From assembly GCF_000023325.1 (NCBI RefSeq), contig NC_012785.1, positions 372,001-436,000 of the forward strand: DNA of 64,000 nucleotides, read 5' to 3'. The notes beneath the pieces are model-generated. The model saw only the letters and a program-made list of their open reading frames with translations. It was not told the DNA's origin and did not search any database. The position numbers and the translations under genes were made by a program. Position 1 is the stretch's first letter. Each line of letters begins with the position of its first letter. The stretch is from Kosmotoga olearia TBF 19.5.1 (GTDB taxonomy: Bacteria > Thermotogota > Thermotogae > Petrotogales > Kosmotogaceae). Below are positions 43,867-53,563 of this stretch, one piece after another.

Positions 43867-45092
43867 TTGCTACCGGTGGTTATAGAAAGTATCTTGCATT
43901 CTTCGGAAAGCGAAACGTTGGAAAGTCGAGTTTGATAAACGCTCTCGTTGGACAGGATGTGTCTATTGTAAGTGATGTCCCGGGAACAACAACTGACCCG
44001 GTTTATAAATCATTAGAGATACACCCGATAGGTCCTGTAACGGTTGTCGATACCCCGGGTGTGGATGATGTCGGTGAGCTCGGTGAACTCAGGGTGAAAA
44101 GGGCCCTAAAAGCCATGTACAAGGCAGATATTGCCATTTTGGTTGTAGATCAACGCTGGAACGAATACGAGGATTGGCTGATAGAACAGTTCATTAAAAT
44201 GGATTTACCATTCGTGATAGCAGTAAACAAAATAGATCAATCCTGGAACACTTCGGAGATAGAACCAAAGGTTTCTCCCTACCCTCATTGTTTCGTATCA
44301 GGACTCAAAAAAACTGGTATTGAGGATCTTCGAAGACTCATCAGTGAAAATCTTCCACAGGAAGAGGATATACCGCTGCTTTCCGATTTAATTGAAGCTG
44401 GTGAAACTGTCCTTCTGGTCGTTCCAATAGATCTCGGTGCACCTAAAGGCAGACTTATTATGCCGCAAGTTGAAGCTATCAGAGAGGTCCTGGATAGAGA
44501 AGCACTATGTCTCGTGGTTAAGGAAAGGGAACTACGCTGGGCTCTACAAATGATGAAAGAGGCACCTTCTCTGGTTGTCGCCGACTCACATCTTATAAGC
44601 AGAATCGCAGCAGATGTGCCGGATGAAATTCCACTGACCACTTTTTCCATACTGGAAGCCAGGCACAAAGGTGATCTTGTTGAGATGGTCAAGGGAATCA
44701 AACGAGTGGAAGAACTCACGCCTGAGAGCAAGATAATGATCATGGAAGGTTGTTCCCATGCTCCTCTTGTCGAGGATATCGGAAGGGTCAAAATACCTCG
44801 ATGGCTTTCGAACCATATTGGCGGTGGCCTTTCTTTTGAAATAAGGGCAGGAAGGGATTTTCCCGAAGATATAGGAGAGATAGATCTTATTATCCACTGT
44901 GGTGGCTGTACTTTAACAAGAGCCATGATGATGCGGAGAATCAGAGAAGCCCGTCGGCGTGGAATACCAATAGTGAATTATGGAGTGTTGATATCTTACT
45001 TACACGGTGTTCTTGAAAGAGTTCTAAGGCCGTTCCCTGACGCCCATACGATTTATATCGAGGAGATTGAAGGTGTAACTCATGAGAATTGA
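43863..45092 (+). CDS. hydF: [FeFe]-hydrogenase maturase HydF (GTPase scaffold)
   Basis: 409 residues. An N-terminal GTPase domain has G1 GKRNVGKSS at residues 15-23, G3 DTPGVDD and G4 NKID. After the dimerisation domain comes a C-terminal 4Fe-4S domain with EGCSHAP and, further on, HCGGCT, which matches the CxH...HCxxC pattern of HydF. It assembles and delivers the diiron subcluster to apo-hydrogenase. It overlaps hydE by ATGA and aspA by 11 nt, so all are translated together. Confidence 0.96.
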   Translation: MIATGGYRKYLAFFGKRNVGKSSLINALVGQDVSIVSDVPGTTTDPVYKSLEIHPIGPVTVVDTPGVDDVGELGELRVKRALKAMYKADIAILVVDQRWNEYEDWLIEQFIKMDLPFVIAVNKIDQSWNTSEIEPKVSPYPHCFVSGLKKTGIEDLRRLISENLPQEEDIPLLSDLIEAGETVLLVVPIDLGAPKGRLIMPQVEAIREVLDREALCLVVKERELRWALQMMKEAPSLVVADSHLISRIAADVPDEIPLTTFSILEARHKGDLVEMVKGIKRVEELTPESKIMIMEGCSHAPLVEDIGRVKIPRWLSNHIGGGLSFEIRAGRDFPEDIGEIDLIIHCGGCTLTRAMMMRRIREARRRGIPIVNYGVLISYLHGVLERVLRPFPDAHTIYIEEIEGVTHEN

Positions 45093-46476
45093 AAAAGATG
45101 CACTCGGAAAACTTGAAATTCCCGATGATGTTTACTGGGGAATTCATACGGCCAGGGCATTAAAGAACTTTCCATCTACCGGTGAAAAAATTGACGAGGA
45201 ATTTATCAGATGCTACGGTTATATAAAAAAATCGGCAGCCTTCCTCAATAAAAAACTTGGATTTCTTGAGACAAAAATCGCTGATGCTGTCATACAAGCT
45301 GCTGATGAGCTTATATCAGGTTCTTTGATGAAATGGGTTGTTGTGGATCCGTTATGTGGGGGTGCTGGTACCTCAATAAACATGAATATCAATGAGGTTA
45401 TAGCTAACCGCGCCACGGAGATACTTGGAGGAAAACTAGGAGAGTACATTGTCCACCCATTGGATCATGTGAACCTTCATCAATCTACAAATGATACCTT
45501 TCCGACAGCCGGCAAAATGGCTACAATAGCCCTCCTAAAACAGCTGGTTGAGAATGTTACTAACCTTCAGGACAGCCTCCAGAAAAAGGAAGCTGAATAC
45601 AGAAAAATGATAAAACCTGCGCGAACCCAGCTCATGGATGCAGTACCGATTTCTTTGGGGCAGGAGTTTGGCGCCATGGCAGAAGCCATTAGCCGCGATC
45701 GCTGGAGACTTTACAAAGTTGAAGAACGCATCAGAATGGTGAATCTTGGCGGAACGGCAGTAGGTACTGGAATAGCAGCAGATCGAAAATACGTTCTCTC
45801 GATAGTTGAAACGTTACGAACCGTTTCAGGCATAAAGATAGCTAAAGCGGAGAACCTGATAGATGCCACCCAAAATATGGACGTCTTTGCTGAAATTCAT
45901 GGTTTGCTAAAAGCCCTGGCTACAAACCTCATAAAAATATCTAATGACATAAGATTACTTGGAAGCGGCCCAGGTTCAGCTATCGGAGAGATAAAACTTC
46001 CAAAGCTGCAGGCTGGGAGTTCTATAATGCCTGGTAAGATAAACCCGGTAATTCCAGAATATGTTGTACAACTATCATTAGCGGTTCTGGGGCATGATGC
46101 CATCATTAACTTCGCGGTTTCTTCAGGAAATTTAGAACTAAATGCCTTTGTTCCCGAGATTATTCATTACACTCTCAAATCTTTAAGATTCCTCACAATA
46201 GCCGCAAATTCACTAGCAAACTATATTTTGAAAATAGAAGCCAATCCCGAAAAAATGAGAGAAAACTTGCTTAGCAGTTCCGCAATACTGACTCCGCTCA
46301 TAACGACCTATGGTTATGATAAAGTACAGGAGTGGATAGAGTTATCAAGCAAAACCGGAAAGAATTTGTGGGAAATCGTTAAGGATTCCCTGGGAGAGGA
46401 AGCTGAAAAATTCAAAGCAAAACTTATTTCCAATAAATCCACTGGTATTGGTTTTTCACACCAAGACTTTGAGTAA
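45082..46476 (+). CDS. aspA: Aspartate ammonia-lyase
   Basis: 464-residue member of the aspartase/fumarase superfamily. The substrate-binding stretch is [19 protein letters not shown], and the flexible catalytic loop is [12 protein letters not shown] at about residues 312-323, with its Ser general base. The residues and context favour aspartase over fumarase, but the two are close. It releases ammonium and fumarate from aspartate. It overlaps hydF by 11 nt, and no sugar or amino-acid gene shares the operon, so a role in providing ammonium for the H-cluster azadithiolate is the likely reason for its place. Confidence 0.9.
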   Translation: MRIEKDALGKLEIPDDVYWGIHTARALKNFPSTGEKIDEEFIRCYGYIKKSAAFLNKKLGFLETKIADAVIQAADELISGSLMKWVVVDPLCGGAGTSINMNINEVIANRATEILGGKLGEYIVHPLDHVNLHQSTNDTFPTAGKMATIALLKQLVENVTNLQDSLQKKEAEYRKMIKPARTQLMDAVPISLGQEFGAMAEAISRDRWRLYKVEERIRMVNLGGTAVGTGIAADRKYVLSIVETLRTVSGIKIAKAENLIDATQNMDVFAEIHGLLKALATNLIKISNDIRLLGSGPGSAIGEIKLPKLQAGSSIMPGKINPVIPEYVVQLSLAVLGHDAIINFAVSSGNLELNAFVPEIIHYTLKSLRFLTIAANSLANYILKIEANPEKMRENLLSSSAILTPLITTYGYDKVQEWIELSSKTGKNLWEIVKDSLGEEAEKFKAKLISNKSTGIGFSHQDFE

Positions 46477-46535
46477 AAGGAAAAACATGTTATTATTTCC
46501 TTGAAAAAGCTTCTATGCTCTACGGAGGTATTTCA

Positions 46536-46943
46536 ATGAACAAAATTCATATAGCTCTTATAGCTCACGATAAGAAAAAAATCGATCTTATCGTTTTCGT
46601 GAAAGAACATCTTGATGTGTTCGAAAAGTGCGAACTCTACGCCACAAAAACCACAGGTAAGCTTTTGAGAGATAAACTAAAGCTGAAAGTGAACACAGTT
46701 CAATCCGGTCCCATTGGTGGGGATCTTCAAATAGGTGCCATGGTGGCGAATGACAATATAGATTTTGTAATTTTTCTCAGAGATCCCTTAACTGCTCAAC
46801 CTCACGAACCAGATGTTTCTGCTCTTTTGAGAGTTTGTGATGTCCACAATATTCCTTTAGCAACAAATCTAGCAACGGCTGAAGCACTAATAGCTGAAAT
46901 AAATGCTCTCATGGAAAAAACAAATATGGAAGATGAAAAATAA
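46536..46943 (+). CDS. mgsA: Methylglyoxal synthase
   Basis: 135 residues from ATG 46536, after CGGAGGTA. An in-frame ATG at 46515 precedes the ribosome site. Family motifs are [15 protein letters not shown], a [36 protein letters not shown] block with the catalytic acids, and [16 protein letters not shown]. It converts dihydroxyacetone phosphate to methylglyoxal and phosphate, a phosphate-releasing bypass of lower glycolysis. It is separated from aspA by 59 nt with a short AAGGAAA/TTTCCTT hairpin, so it may be a separate unit. Confidence 0.95.
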   Translation: MNKIHIALIAHDKKKIDLIVFVKEHLDVFEKCELYATKTTGKLLRDKLKLKVNTVQSGPIGGDLQIGAMVANDNIDFVIFLRDPLTAQPHEPDVSALLRVCDVHNIPLATNLATAEALIAEINALMEKTNMEDEK

Positions 46944-46948
46944 GCTAA

Positions 46949-47251
46949 TTATCTCACAGGAAAGTCAAATTCTTTTGAAAGCCTTTTGAAATCACTGGAG
47001 TTGTGCCTGAAATTCTTCCCCTCGATCATGAGAAACCAGTGAGAAAGTTCATGCAAAACCGTTTTATTGAACAGTTCTTCATTATCAAGAATAACAGGAG
47101 AAAGTTCTATTCTGAGTGGTTCAAAGTTTCCTCCGCGCTTTCTATAAACCAGTCTTCCTAAAGATCTTTTCAATCGTTTGTTTAAAATCACCGGTATATC
47201 CAGAAATCGCCCGAAGGACTTAAGTGAAAGCTCTCTTACTCTTATTTTCAA
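46949..47251 (-). CDS. SprT-like zinc metalloprotein
   Basis: 100 residues with a TTG start (47251). The only clear motif is HELSHWFLM, the HExxH zinc site of SprT/gluzincin-like proteins, preceded by the beta strand GNFEPLRIELSP typical of SprT N-domains. It is shorter than SprT (about 150 aa), lacking the C-terminal zinc ribbon. It begins 17 nt after the stop of the large surface protein. No strong ribosome site fits the TTG, so the start is uncertain. The function is unknown. Confidence 0.65.
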   Translation of the reverse strand: MKIRVRELSLKSFGRFLDIPVILNKRLKRSLGRLVYRKRGGNFEPLRIELSPVILDNEELFNKTVLHELSHWFLMIEGKNFRHNSSDFKRLSKEFDFPVR

Positions 47252-47267
47252 ATCATCGTTCTTCAGT

Positions 47268-49772
47268 TCATTTCACCTCACAGCTGAAATATGGAAGTAT
47301 CCCAGTAGAACCAAAAGAAAAACCAAACCTGATTTCAAGTGAAAAGGCAAGATAGGGATACAAAGTTTCGAATTTATAAAGAGAAACCTGCCATTGAAAA
47401 TCCTCAGAATCAATCATTGTCGAAGTCATAAAACCATATCCTTCTCTCGAAAAAACAAGAATGTTACCGGGTAAAGATAGATTCCTTCTTGAATTCAGGT
47501 ACTGAAATTCCAGATCCCCTGCAAATACCAGTGGACTTTCAGAATAGAAACTCCCGAATTTCACTGGAAAGATGGCAGCATCGCCAAACAGGACGAGCCT
47601 GCTCAGATTCTGACTGCTTATCAACCAATTTTTCCTGCGATAGGAAAGACTCAATGCTAGAGAAAGCTCTAAGGCGTTAGTATCATCAGTTTGTTTGCCG
47701 CTAAAACTAATCACAGAGGATAGAGCCGAAACTCCACCGAACAACTCTATCGAATCTGCAAAAGTCGCATTCGTATTGAACACCATGTAAAATGGAATAC
47801 CGTATCTCAATACCCACCCAACACTAAAATTGCTAAAAATAGCATAGTCACGGGATATTGAAAAAGAAAGTCTTAGCTCTGATGCTGAGACTGTGAGATC
47901 AGTTTGTAAGTCAAGTTTTGAATAATCACGAGAGCTCAAACCCACTGTGAAAGCTGGATCCTTTATGCCATCCTCTAAATCAAGTCCCATAAACACCTGG
48001 GACGTTGAAAGATAATCTTCAAAAATCCCTCCAATCCCTTTACCATAAGGTACCAGGGTGAGAAACCGCATATTGTTGAGCGGAGAATACTTTTTTGTGA
48101 TTAAAAATCGAGAATCGTATTTGACTTGTTCCCTTGGTTTTTTTGAAATAAACTCAATAGTTTCAATTACATTTGTTTTCTCAACTTTGAAAAGCTTTCT
48201 CCCATTATTTTGAGAAACGACCAACAATTCGTTCCGGTTTTTGAGGGGATACTCGCAGTACCTGGGAAAGCGAGCAACCACAAAACATTTACCGTTCTCT
48301 GGATCGAATTCTCCAATCTTTGTCCCGGTTTTATCACTAAGCGCTACCAAAAACGTGTCGTTGTTCCAGCTTCCAAGAGCAACATCAGTGTTTACTTCGT
48401 AGAGTTCGAGTTTCTTTTGCAAAAAATTATATATTCCCACATAGTGTTTACCTGAATCATTCATTCTGAATGCGAGAAATCTGGCACCATCGTTTGCTGT
48501 CAGCTGGCTTATATACACCAGTTCATCTGGTGCTGAATATATCTTGAGTTCTCTCTTGTTCTTCAAAGATAAAGTACTCAGGGTGAGCTTGCCAAAATCA
48601 TTCTTTAATATCACCAAGAGATCCTTAGAAAGGATTTCAACAGCCAAAACATGGGAGATGCCGGAAAAATTCAGTTTCCCGTTTTCAAGAAAATAAAGTC
48701 TGCTTTCAAGGGTATCCCCCACTCTTTCCAGTGTTGTAAATGCTATAAAACCGTTTAAAGCAGAGAAATCTGTAATTCTTTTTGTGGTAGAAAAGATATT
48801 CACATCATCTTTGAAAATCCTGCTGATTCTCATTCTTCTATCATAAATAAGGTAGTAAAAATTTTCCTTTTTGAAAATAGCTTTTTCGACGCTAACAAAA
48901 TTGTCCTTCGTTGTAATGTACTCAACATAGGAAAAATCTGTCTTGAGTTTTTCTTTGTACTTTTCTCTTTCAGCCTCTACAAATTCGGTTTTAAGCTGTT
49001 CAAAAGTTTTATTGTAAACTTTTTTGAACGCGTAATCGATACCAAGTAGAACCTCAATTCCATCCCTGAGTCTCAGGAAATCTCTGAATTTTTGCATTCC
49101 GTAGTGCTCTACTAAATAGCTTACAAAAGCGTATCCAAAATTATAGTAGGCTTCTCCTCCCACAGGATTGTATCCGGATATTATGGTTTCGTTCTCAAAA
49201 GGATTCGGCAATTCAAGCTGATCCAGCATAAAAGAGAGCCTTCGATGATCGTAAGTATCTGCTCCACAATATTCACTTCCCAGCTGTGCGATCCCTTCTA
49301 TCAACCACGCTGGACTCAACGCTTGAGGGGAAACAAACCTGGAAAGAGCTATTTTGATTGGTTTGAGTACATTTGAAACTCTACTCAAATGAAAGACATG
49401 GCTGAGTTCATGCGTAATAACCGTCCGCAACCAATATTCATCGAACCGCATATAGTAATTGTTTCCGAGAGAAATAACGCGCATTCTCCCAGTAGATTCG
49501 GCATAACCATTGGAAAAATCCTCATATGTTGTCAATATAAAAATAACTTTATCATGAGGTATGTTCCCAAAAAGGGTTTGCAACTCTACATAGGTTTCTT
49601 CGGCGATTCTCGAAACGATGGCGAGAAGCTCAGAAGCTTCAGCATGGTAGACATAGATGAAGTGTTCGGATTCCGCCACCATCCAATCAAGATCTCTACT
49701 TGAATAACCAAAAACAATCGAAAACGCCAATACAAAAAAAGCGAGTAAAATTGTCGCTTTATTCAAATTCAC
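47268..49772 (-). CDS. Secreted gluzincin-like peptidase with propeller and barrel-like regions
   Basis: 834 residues with signal peptide (ATILLAFFVLAFSIVFG). Residues about 25-270 form a peptidase MA-like domain: H121-E-L-S-H125 plus the third ligand E159 in PAWLIEGIAQLGSEY. Residues about 280-560 are repetitive beta strands like a WD40/TolB propeller (SALNGFIAFTTLERVGDTLESRLYFLENGKL). The last ~250 residues are amphipathic beta strands with many Ser/aromatic residues, like a barrel, though the end (CEVK) is not a classical C-terminal Phe. This layout recalls surface peptidases of Thermotogae and Bacteroidetes. The role is unknown. Confidence 0.78.
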   Translation of the reverse strand: MNLNKATILLAFFVLAFSIVFGYSSRDLDWMVAESEHFIYVYHAEASELLAIVSRIAEETYVELQTLFGNIPHDKVIFILTTYEDFSNGYAESTGRMRVISLGNNYYMRFDEYWLRTVITHELSHVFHLSRVSNVLKPIKIALSRFVSPQALSPAWLIEGIAQLGSEYCGADTYDHRRLSFMLDQLELPNPFENETIISGYNPVGGEAYYNFGYAFVSYLVEHYGMQKFRDFLRLRDGIEVLLGIDYAFKKVYNKTFEQLKTEFVEAEREKYKEKLKTDFSYVEYITTKDNFVSVEKAIFKKENFYYLIYDRRMRISRIFKDDVNIFSTTKRITDFSALNGFIAFTTLERVGDTLESRLYFLENGKLNFSGISHVLAVEILSKDLLVILKNDFGKLTLSTLSLKNKRELKIYSAPDELVYISQLTANDGARFLAFRMNDSGKHYVGIYNFLQKKLELYEVNTDVALGSWNNDTFLVALSDKTGTKIGEFDPENGKCFVVARFPRYCEYPLKNRNELLVVSQNNGRKLFKVEKTNVIETIEFISKKPREQVKYDSRFLITKKYSPLNNMRFLTLVPYGKGIGGIFEDYLSTSQVFMGLDLEDGIKDPAFTVGLSSRDYSKLDLQTDLTVSASELRLSFSISRDYAIFSNFSVGWVLRYGIPFYMVFNTNATFADSIELFGGVSALSSVISFSGKQTDDTNALELSLALSLSYRRKNWLISSQNLSRLVLFGDAAIFPVKFGSFYSESPLVFAGDLEFQYLNSRRNLSLPGNILVFSREGYGFMTSTMIDSEDFQWQVSLYKFETLYPYLAFSLEIRFGFSFGSTGILPYFSCEVK

Positions 49773-49784
49773 CCCTCCTCATAC

Positions 49785-49813
49785 AGTATACTATTAGAAG
49801 GGGGGTTTTTGAA
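49785..49813 (-). promoter_or_regulatory. Candidate promoter for the gluzincin-propeller gene
   Basis: On the minus strand TTCAAA (complement of 49808-49813) and TATACT (complement of 49785-49790) are 17 bp apart. GAGGAGGGG and the ATG (49772) follow within 20 nt. Confidence 0.5.
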
Positions 49814-49831
49814 AAGTACCGAAATAATTCA

Positions 49832-49855
49832 AGCCCGGAGAAATCTCTCCGGGCT
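49832..49855 (-). terminator. Hairpin terminator after pepF
   Basis: AGCCCGGAGA (49832-49841) pairs perfectly with TCTCCGGGCT (49846-49855). On the minus strand it is followed by a modest T-rich stretch (TTGAATTATTT). It lies between the pepF stop and the next gene's promoter. Confidence 0.7.
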
Positions 49856-49909
49856 AAAGTATATCTGAAGATAAAGAAAGCTTTGTTTTTTTGATCATCA
49901 ATGAGAAAT

Positions 49910-51628
49910 TCAGGATAACTGTTTCAATTCTTCTTCTATGAACTCCACCAGTTCTCCTATATAATCCTGAGAGAAATCGAACTTTATTCCTGCGGTCTTG
50001 TAAAGTTCTTCAAGAGGTTTTGAATAACCAAGTTTTAAGAACTTTTCGTAATCTTCTATTGCTCTCTTTCCCTTTCTACGATAATTTCTATAAATGGCAA
50101 TCGCACCAAGTTGTGCAATACCATATTCAATGTAATAAAAAGGCGATGTAAATATATGAAGTTGCTGCATCCAGACAACACCTTTTTCTTTATCTAGATC
50201 CGACCAATCCACACCGGTGTTAAAGCGGTCCATGAGTTTTTTGAAATATTCCGTTCTCTCCTCTGGTGTATGTTCAGGATTTGTGTATATCCAATGCTGA
50301 AAAGCATCTACAATCATGCACCATGGCAGGAATTTTACCGTTCCCTCAAGTTCTCTTCTTTTTGCATGTATGTACTCTTCTTCGTTCGGAAAATACTCGT
50401 CCCAGTGATCGAGAGTGAGCAATTCCATGGACATAGAAGCCAATTCCGAAGCCTCCATTGGTGGTCGACGGTAGAAATGTATCGGCTCGTTTGCCATTGC
50501 AAACGAATGCATAGCATGACCGGATTCGTGAAGGATTGTCCTAACATTATCTTCAGTGCCAACCGCATTCATGAAGATGAAAGGAGCCCCCGTTTCAGCC
50601 AAAGAATAATTGTATCCACCTGGAGCTTTTCCCTTACGATTCTCAAGATCAAGAAGTCCCGAATTACACATCTTATTCAAATTAACACCAAACTCTGGTT
50701 TTACCTTATACAGTATCCTTATTGCCTTTTCTACAAATTCATCTATCGTTTTGAAAGGTTTTAAAACCTTTCCATCAGGATCAACACTGGTGTCCCACGG
50801 CCTTAAACTATCAAGATTAAGTTTATTTCTTTTCTTTTCATTCAGCTCCGTTACGAAAGGAACAACCACCTTTTCAACAGATTCATGGAATTCGAAAAGT
50901 TCATCTGGAGTGTAAGCAAATCGTCCTTTCTCTTTATGTTTGTAATCGCGGTAGTTATCGAAACCAGCATTTTTAGCCTGCTGGACACGTATTTCTTTGA
51001 GGTCATCAAAAAGTTTGTCCAATTCGACGCTGTGCTCAAGGATCTTTTGCATTCGTAACCGCCAGGAATTCTCACGTGTGTTCCTATCTGGATCAAGTTG
51101 GTAAGCCCCCAACTGTTGCAACGTCTTCTCTTCACCTTTGAATTTAACCGTTATCGAACCAATAATAGCACCGTATTTACTCGCCAATTTCGCTTCCCGG
51201 GCTTTAAGTGGAAGGTTCTCTTCCTTGAACATTTCGATCTTATTGGCTATAATTCTGTCCAGATTCTCATAACGTTCTGAATCCAGTTGAGAACGATAAG
51301 GACTTTCATAGAATCTTTTTGCTATTTTCATTTGGTAAGGTTCCGATCGCAACACAATATTGGAGAGAAAGTCGTTATAAGCTTCTCTGTATTCGTTTTT
51401 GTCTGCAAATCGTGTCATTCTAATATAACGCCAGGCGTTTTCTTCGCCGATGATATTCATCAACTCGCTGAACTTCTCCATCATTTTCACCAGATCATCT
51501 GCTGAAGAAATTTCCTGTTCGAGAATACCTTTAAATTCTCGTTCCACAATTTTCCAGTCAATAACATCCAGATCTTCCGTAAAATATTTCCTTGGCTTTT
51601 TTGTTATCTTTTCCTGGGTATAAAGCAT
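49910..51628 (-). CDS. pepF: Oligoendopeptidase F-type M3 peptidase
   Basis: 572-residue cytosolic zinc peptidase that degrades oligopeptides. The zinc motif is H367-E-S-G-H371 (HESGHAMHSF), with the downstream Glu in PPMEASELASMSMELL. The C-terminal HxxxY-type segment (FYYIEYGIAQLGAIAIYRNYR) fits the M3B/PepF family. GGGGGATAAGA precedes the ATG. It fits an organism that ferments peptides and amino acids, alongside the ornithine operon. It is monocistronic, bounded by two hairpins. Confidence 0.94.
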   Translation of the reverse strand: MLYTQEKITKKPRKYFTEDLDVIDWKIVEREFKGILEQEISSADDLVKMMEKFSELMNIIGEENAWRYIRMTRFADKNEYREAYNDFLSNIVLRSEPYQMKIAKRFYESPYRSQLDSERYENLDRIIANKIEMFKEENLPLKAREAKLASKYGAIIGSITVKFKGEEKTLQQLGAYQLDPDRNTRENSWRLRMQKILEHSVELDKLFDDLKEIRVQQAKNAGFDNYRDYKHKEKGRFAYTPDELFEFHESVEKVVVPFVTELNEKKRNKLNLDSLRPWDTSVDPDGKVLKPFKTIDEFVEKAIRILYKVKPEFGVNLNKMCNSGLLDLENRKGKAPGGYNYSLAETGAPFIFMNAVGTEDNVRTILHESGHAMHSFAMANEPIHFYRRPPMEASELASMSMELLTLDHWDEYFPNEEEYIHAKRRELEGTVKFLPWCMIVDAFQHWIYTNPEHTPEERTEYFKKLMDRFNTGVDWSDLDKEKGVVWMQQLHIFTSPFYYIEYGIAQLGAIAIYRNYRRKGKRAIEDYEKFLKLGYSKPLEELYKTAGIKFDFSQDYIGELVEFIEEELKQLS

Positions 51629-51759
51629 TCTTATCCCCCATTCTTTATGGCATTCTTCCGCAATATTATATCATTTGATAAGCTAAACAAACTAAATTCA
51701 CCTTCGCATTTTTGATCCAGCCCGTGAAAAACGTAGAATAAAACTCAAGAATCTACCAA

Positions 51760-51785
51760 ATAAAAACGGGCCTAAATGGCCCGTT
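51760..51785 (-). terminator. Intrinsic terminator after the polyferredoxin gene
   Basis: AACGGGCC (51765-51772) pairs with GGCCCGTT (51778-51785). On the minus strand the hairpin is followed by a run of T, 16 nt after the stop at 51801. Confidence 0.88.
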
Positions 51786-51800
51786 GATTCAGGGGGAGCT

Positions 51801-53363
51801 TTACTGCTGACTATCCACATATTCCCGAATCGCCGAAATTTCAAAACCATATTTTGATTTCAAATCCTTCAACATAGCGGTCAACGGTTCATCTTCTGAT
51901 ATACCGAATTCCTGTAAGAAAGCTTCAAAATCTGGTACCAGTTCTTTTATTTCTCCCAGGGTGGTGGAACCCTTTATACTGACTTCTGTCGTTTCTTTTT
52001 CGGGTTGATACACCAGTTCATCTTCACCAGTCTGCGCAATATAATCGGATGGCCATTTGCCACTAATGATATATGCTAAAACACCTGGCTCAGATTTCAT
52101 AACAAGTTGTTTCACAGTAGCTCCTTCATCAAGACCTGCATTTTTAATTATTTCAGATAATTCTGATGAATCTATATTTGCGACAGAGTACAACTCTTCC
52201 ACCGGTTGGTTTATTACTTCCACAGCTGTTCTAATCACTTCCGGAGAAATAATTTCCTCCTCTTCAGGGATTCCTATTAACTCAGCCAAATCCTTTAGCT
52301 TTGTTTCAGTCGGAATGCTCTGAGGTATTCCCAAAGAACCGTACAACACACCTTTAGATACATCGTAGTGATCAAGTATTTCCTGTAATGTTGAAGACCC
52401 ACGTATGTCGTCCGTTGTCTCGTAAGTTTTTATTCTTTCAGTTATAAAAGCACCATTGGCCATTGCTATCGCTATTGGGGCAATAAAGGCAACTAACACA
52501 AGAACAACATAGGCAGTATTCGGAATCACCTTTCTTGGCTTCTTTTCTTTCTTTGCCGGGATAAGATCCAACTTGAGCGTGTCTTTATTCTTTTCATTGA
52601 TTGGACAGCTTTCCACACATTTGAGACATCTAATACAACTTGGGCTTCTAAGTGCGTCTGTTTTGGACACAACAATTCCAACCGGACAAGCTCTATCACA
52701 TTGTCCACAGTTTACACAGGTGTTTTCATAGCGCTTTATATTCAACAAGCTGAAAGAATTGAAAAGCCCATTGATAGCTCCAAGGGGACAGGCATATCTA
52801 CAAAATGGTCGTTCTATGAGCAAGGATAATCCTAATGTCAACGCAACTACAATGTATCCTGACAACGCTATTTCGTCGGTCCATATGTTGAATAGATTGT
52901 AATACGGGTCAAAATCAGCAAAGACAAGGTTGACTGTTCTCGCGGTTTGAATTACGATGTAGCCAAGCACAAAATACTTACCAAATCTAAGTACCTTATC
53001 CAGTTTCTTCGGTACTTTATTGTAATGCTTTCTAAATATTTTTCTTCCAAGCTTACCGAACCACTCCTGAACACTTCCAAGTGGACAGATCCAACCACAG
53101 AATGACGCCCCCGTAAGAACCAGGAGAATTATGAGTGCCAGGATCATGATGAAATTCGACTGGTGAAGTTTTTTAACGTAGTCACCGGTAGTTACAAAAT
53201 TGTACATCGTCACAACCCCGCCAAAGGGACAAATCGCATGAATACTCGCAACACCCGGGATTGTGTAAATGTTTTTTTCATCAAGATAGTGGCCTACAGA
53301 TATGAATACGATCAACGCCACAAAAAAAATCTGAATCCAGAGTCTCAACCTTTGAACCTTCAT
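51801..53363 (-). CDS. NapH-type membrane polyferredoxin with duplicated C-terminal domain
   Basis: 520 residues. The N-terminal half is a membrane iron-sulfur protein like NapH/NosR/RnfC-type electron carriers: about five helices with FCGWICPLG and FCRYACPLG motifs, then two 4Fe-4S sites (CVNCGQCDRACP and CIRCLKCVESCP). After another helix (VVLVLVAFIAPIAIAMANG) the last ~200 residues hold two related helical repeats, one starting RGSSTLQEILDHYD and one KGSTTLGEIKELVP, that face outside the cytoplasm. Such a fusion could link an electron path to an extracytoplasmic sensor or partner. The function is unknown. Confidence 0.82.
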   Translation of the reverse strand: MKVQRLRLWIQIFFVALIVFISVGHYLDEKNIYTIPGVASIHAICPFGGVVTMYNFVTTGDYVKKLHQSNFIMILALIILLVLTGASFCGWICPLGSVQEWFGKLGRKIFRKHYNKVPKKLDKVLRFGKYFVLGYIVIQTARTVNLVFADFDPYYNLFNIWTDEIALSGYIVVALTLGLSLLIERPFCRYACPLGAINGLFNSFSLLNIKRYENTCVNCGQCDRACPVGIVVSKTDALRSPSCIRCLKCVESCPINEKNKDTLKLDLIPAKKEKKPRKVIPNTAYVVLVLVAFIAPIAIAMANGAFITERIKTYETTDDIRGSSTLQEILDHYDVSKGVLYGSLGIPQSIPTETKLKDLAELIGIPEEEEIISPEVIRTAVEVINQPVEELYSVANIDSSELSEIIKNAGLDEGATVKQLVMKSEPGVLAYIISGKWPSDYIAQTGEDELVYQPEKETTEVSIKGSTTLGEIKELVPDFEAFLQEFGISEDEPLTAMLKDLKSKYGFEISAIREYVDSQQ

Positions 53364-53543
53364 ACTCTCCCTCCTGAATCCAAAAATAATGTGATGTTTT
53401 TCACTTATCGTATCCTAGTATTTTAAGCTTAAAAAAAGCTTAGATATTACTTAGAAAATCCTTAGATTATTCACAAAATACAGTTGCAGTTTTACTTTTT
53501 TCATGGCTTCTTGGCTTAAGTTTATTTTGGTTCGCTTCTTGAT

Positions 53544-53561
53544 TTATCTATTTTTAGATAA
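53544..53561. promoter_or_regulatory. AT-rich palindrome, possible operator
   Basis: TTATCTA (53544-53550) and TAGATAA (53555-53561) form a perfect inverted repeat around TTTT, followed by an AT-rich promoter-like run. It could act for either flanking unit. Confidence 0.35.
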
Positions 53562-53563
53562 AA

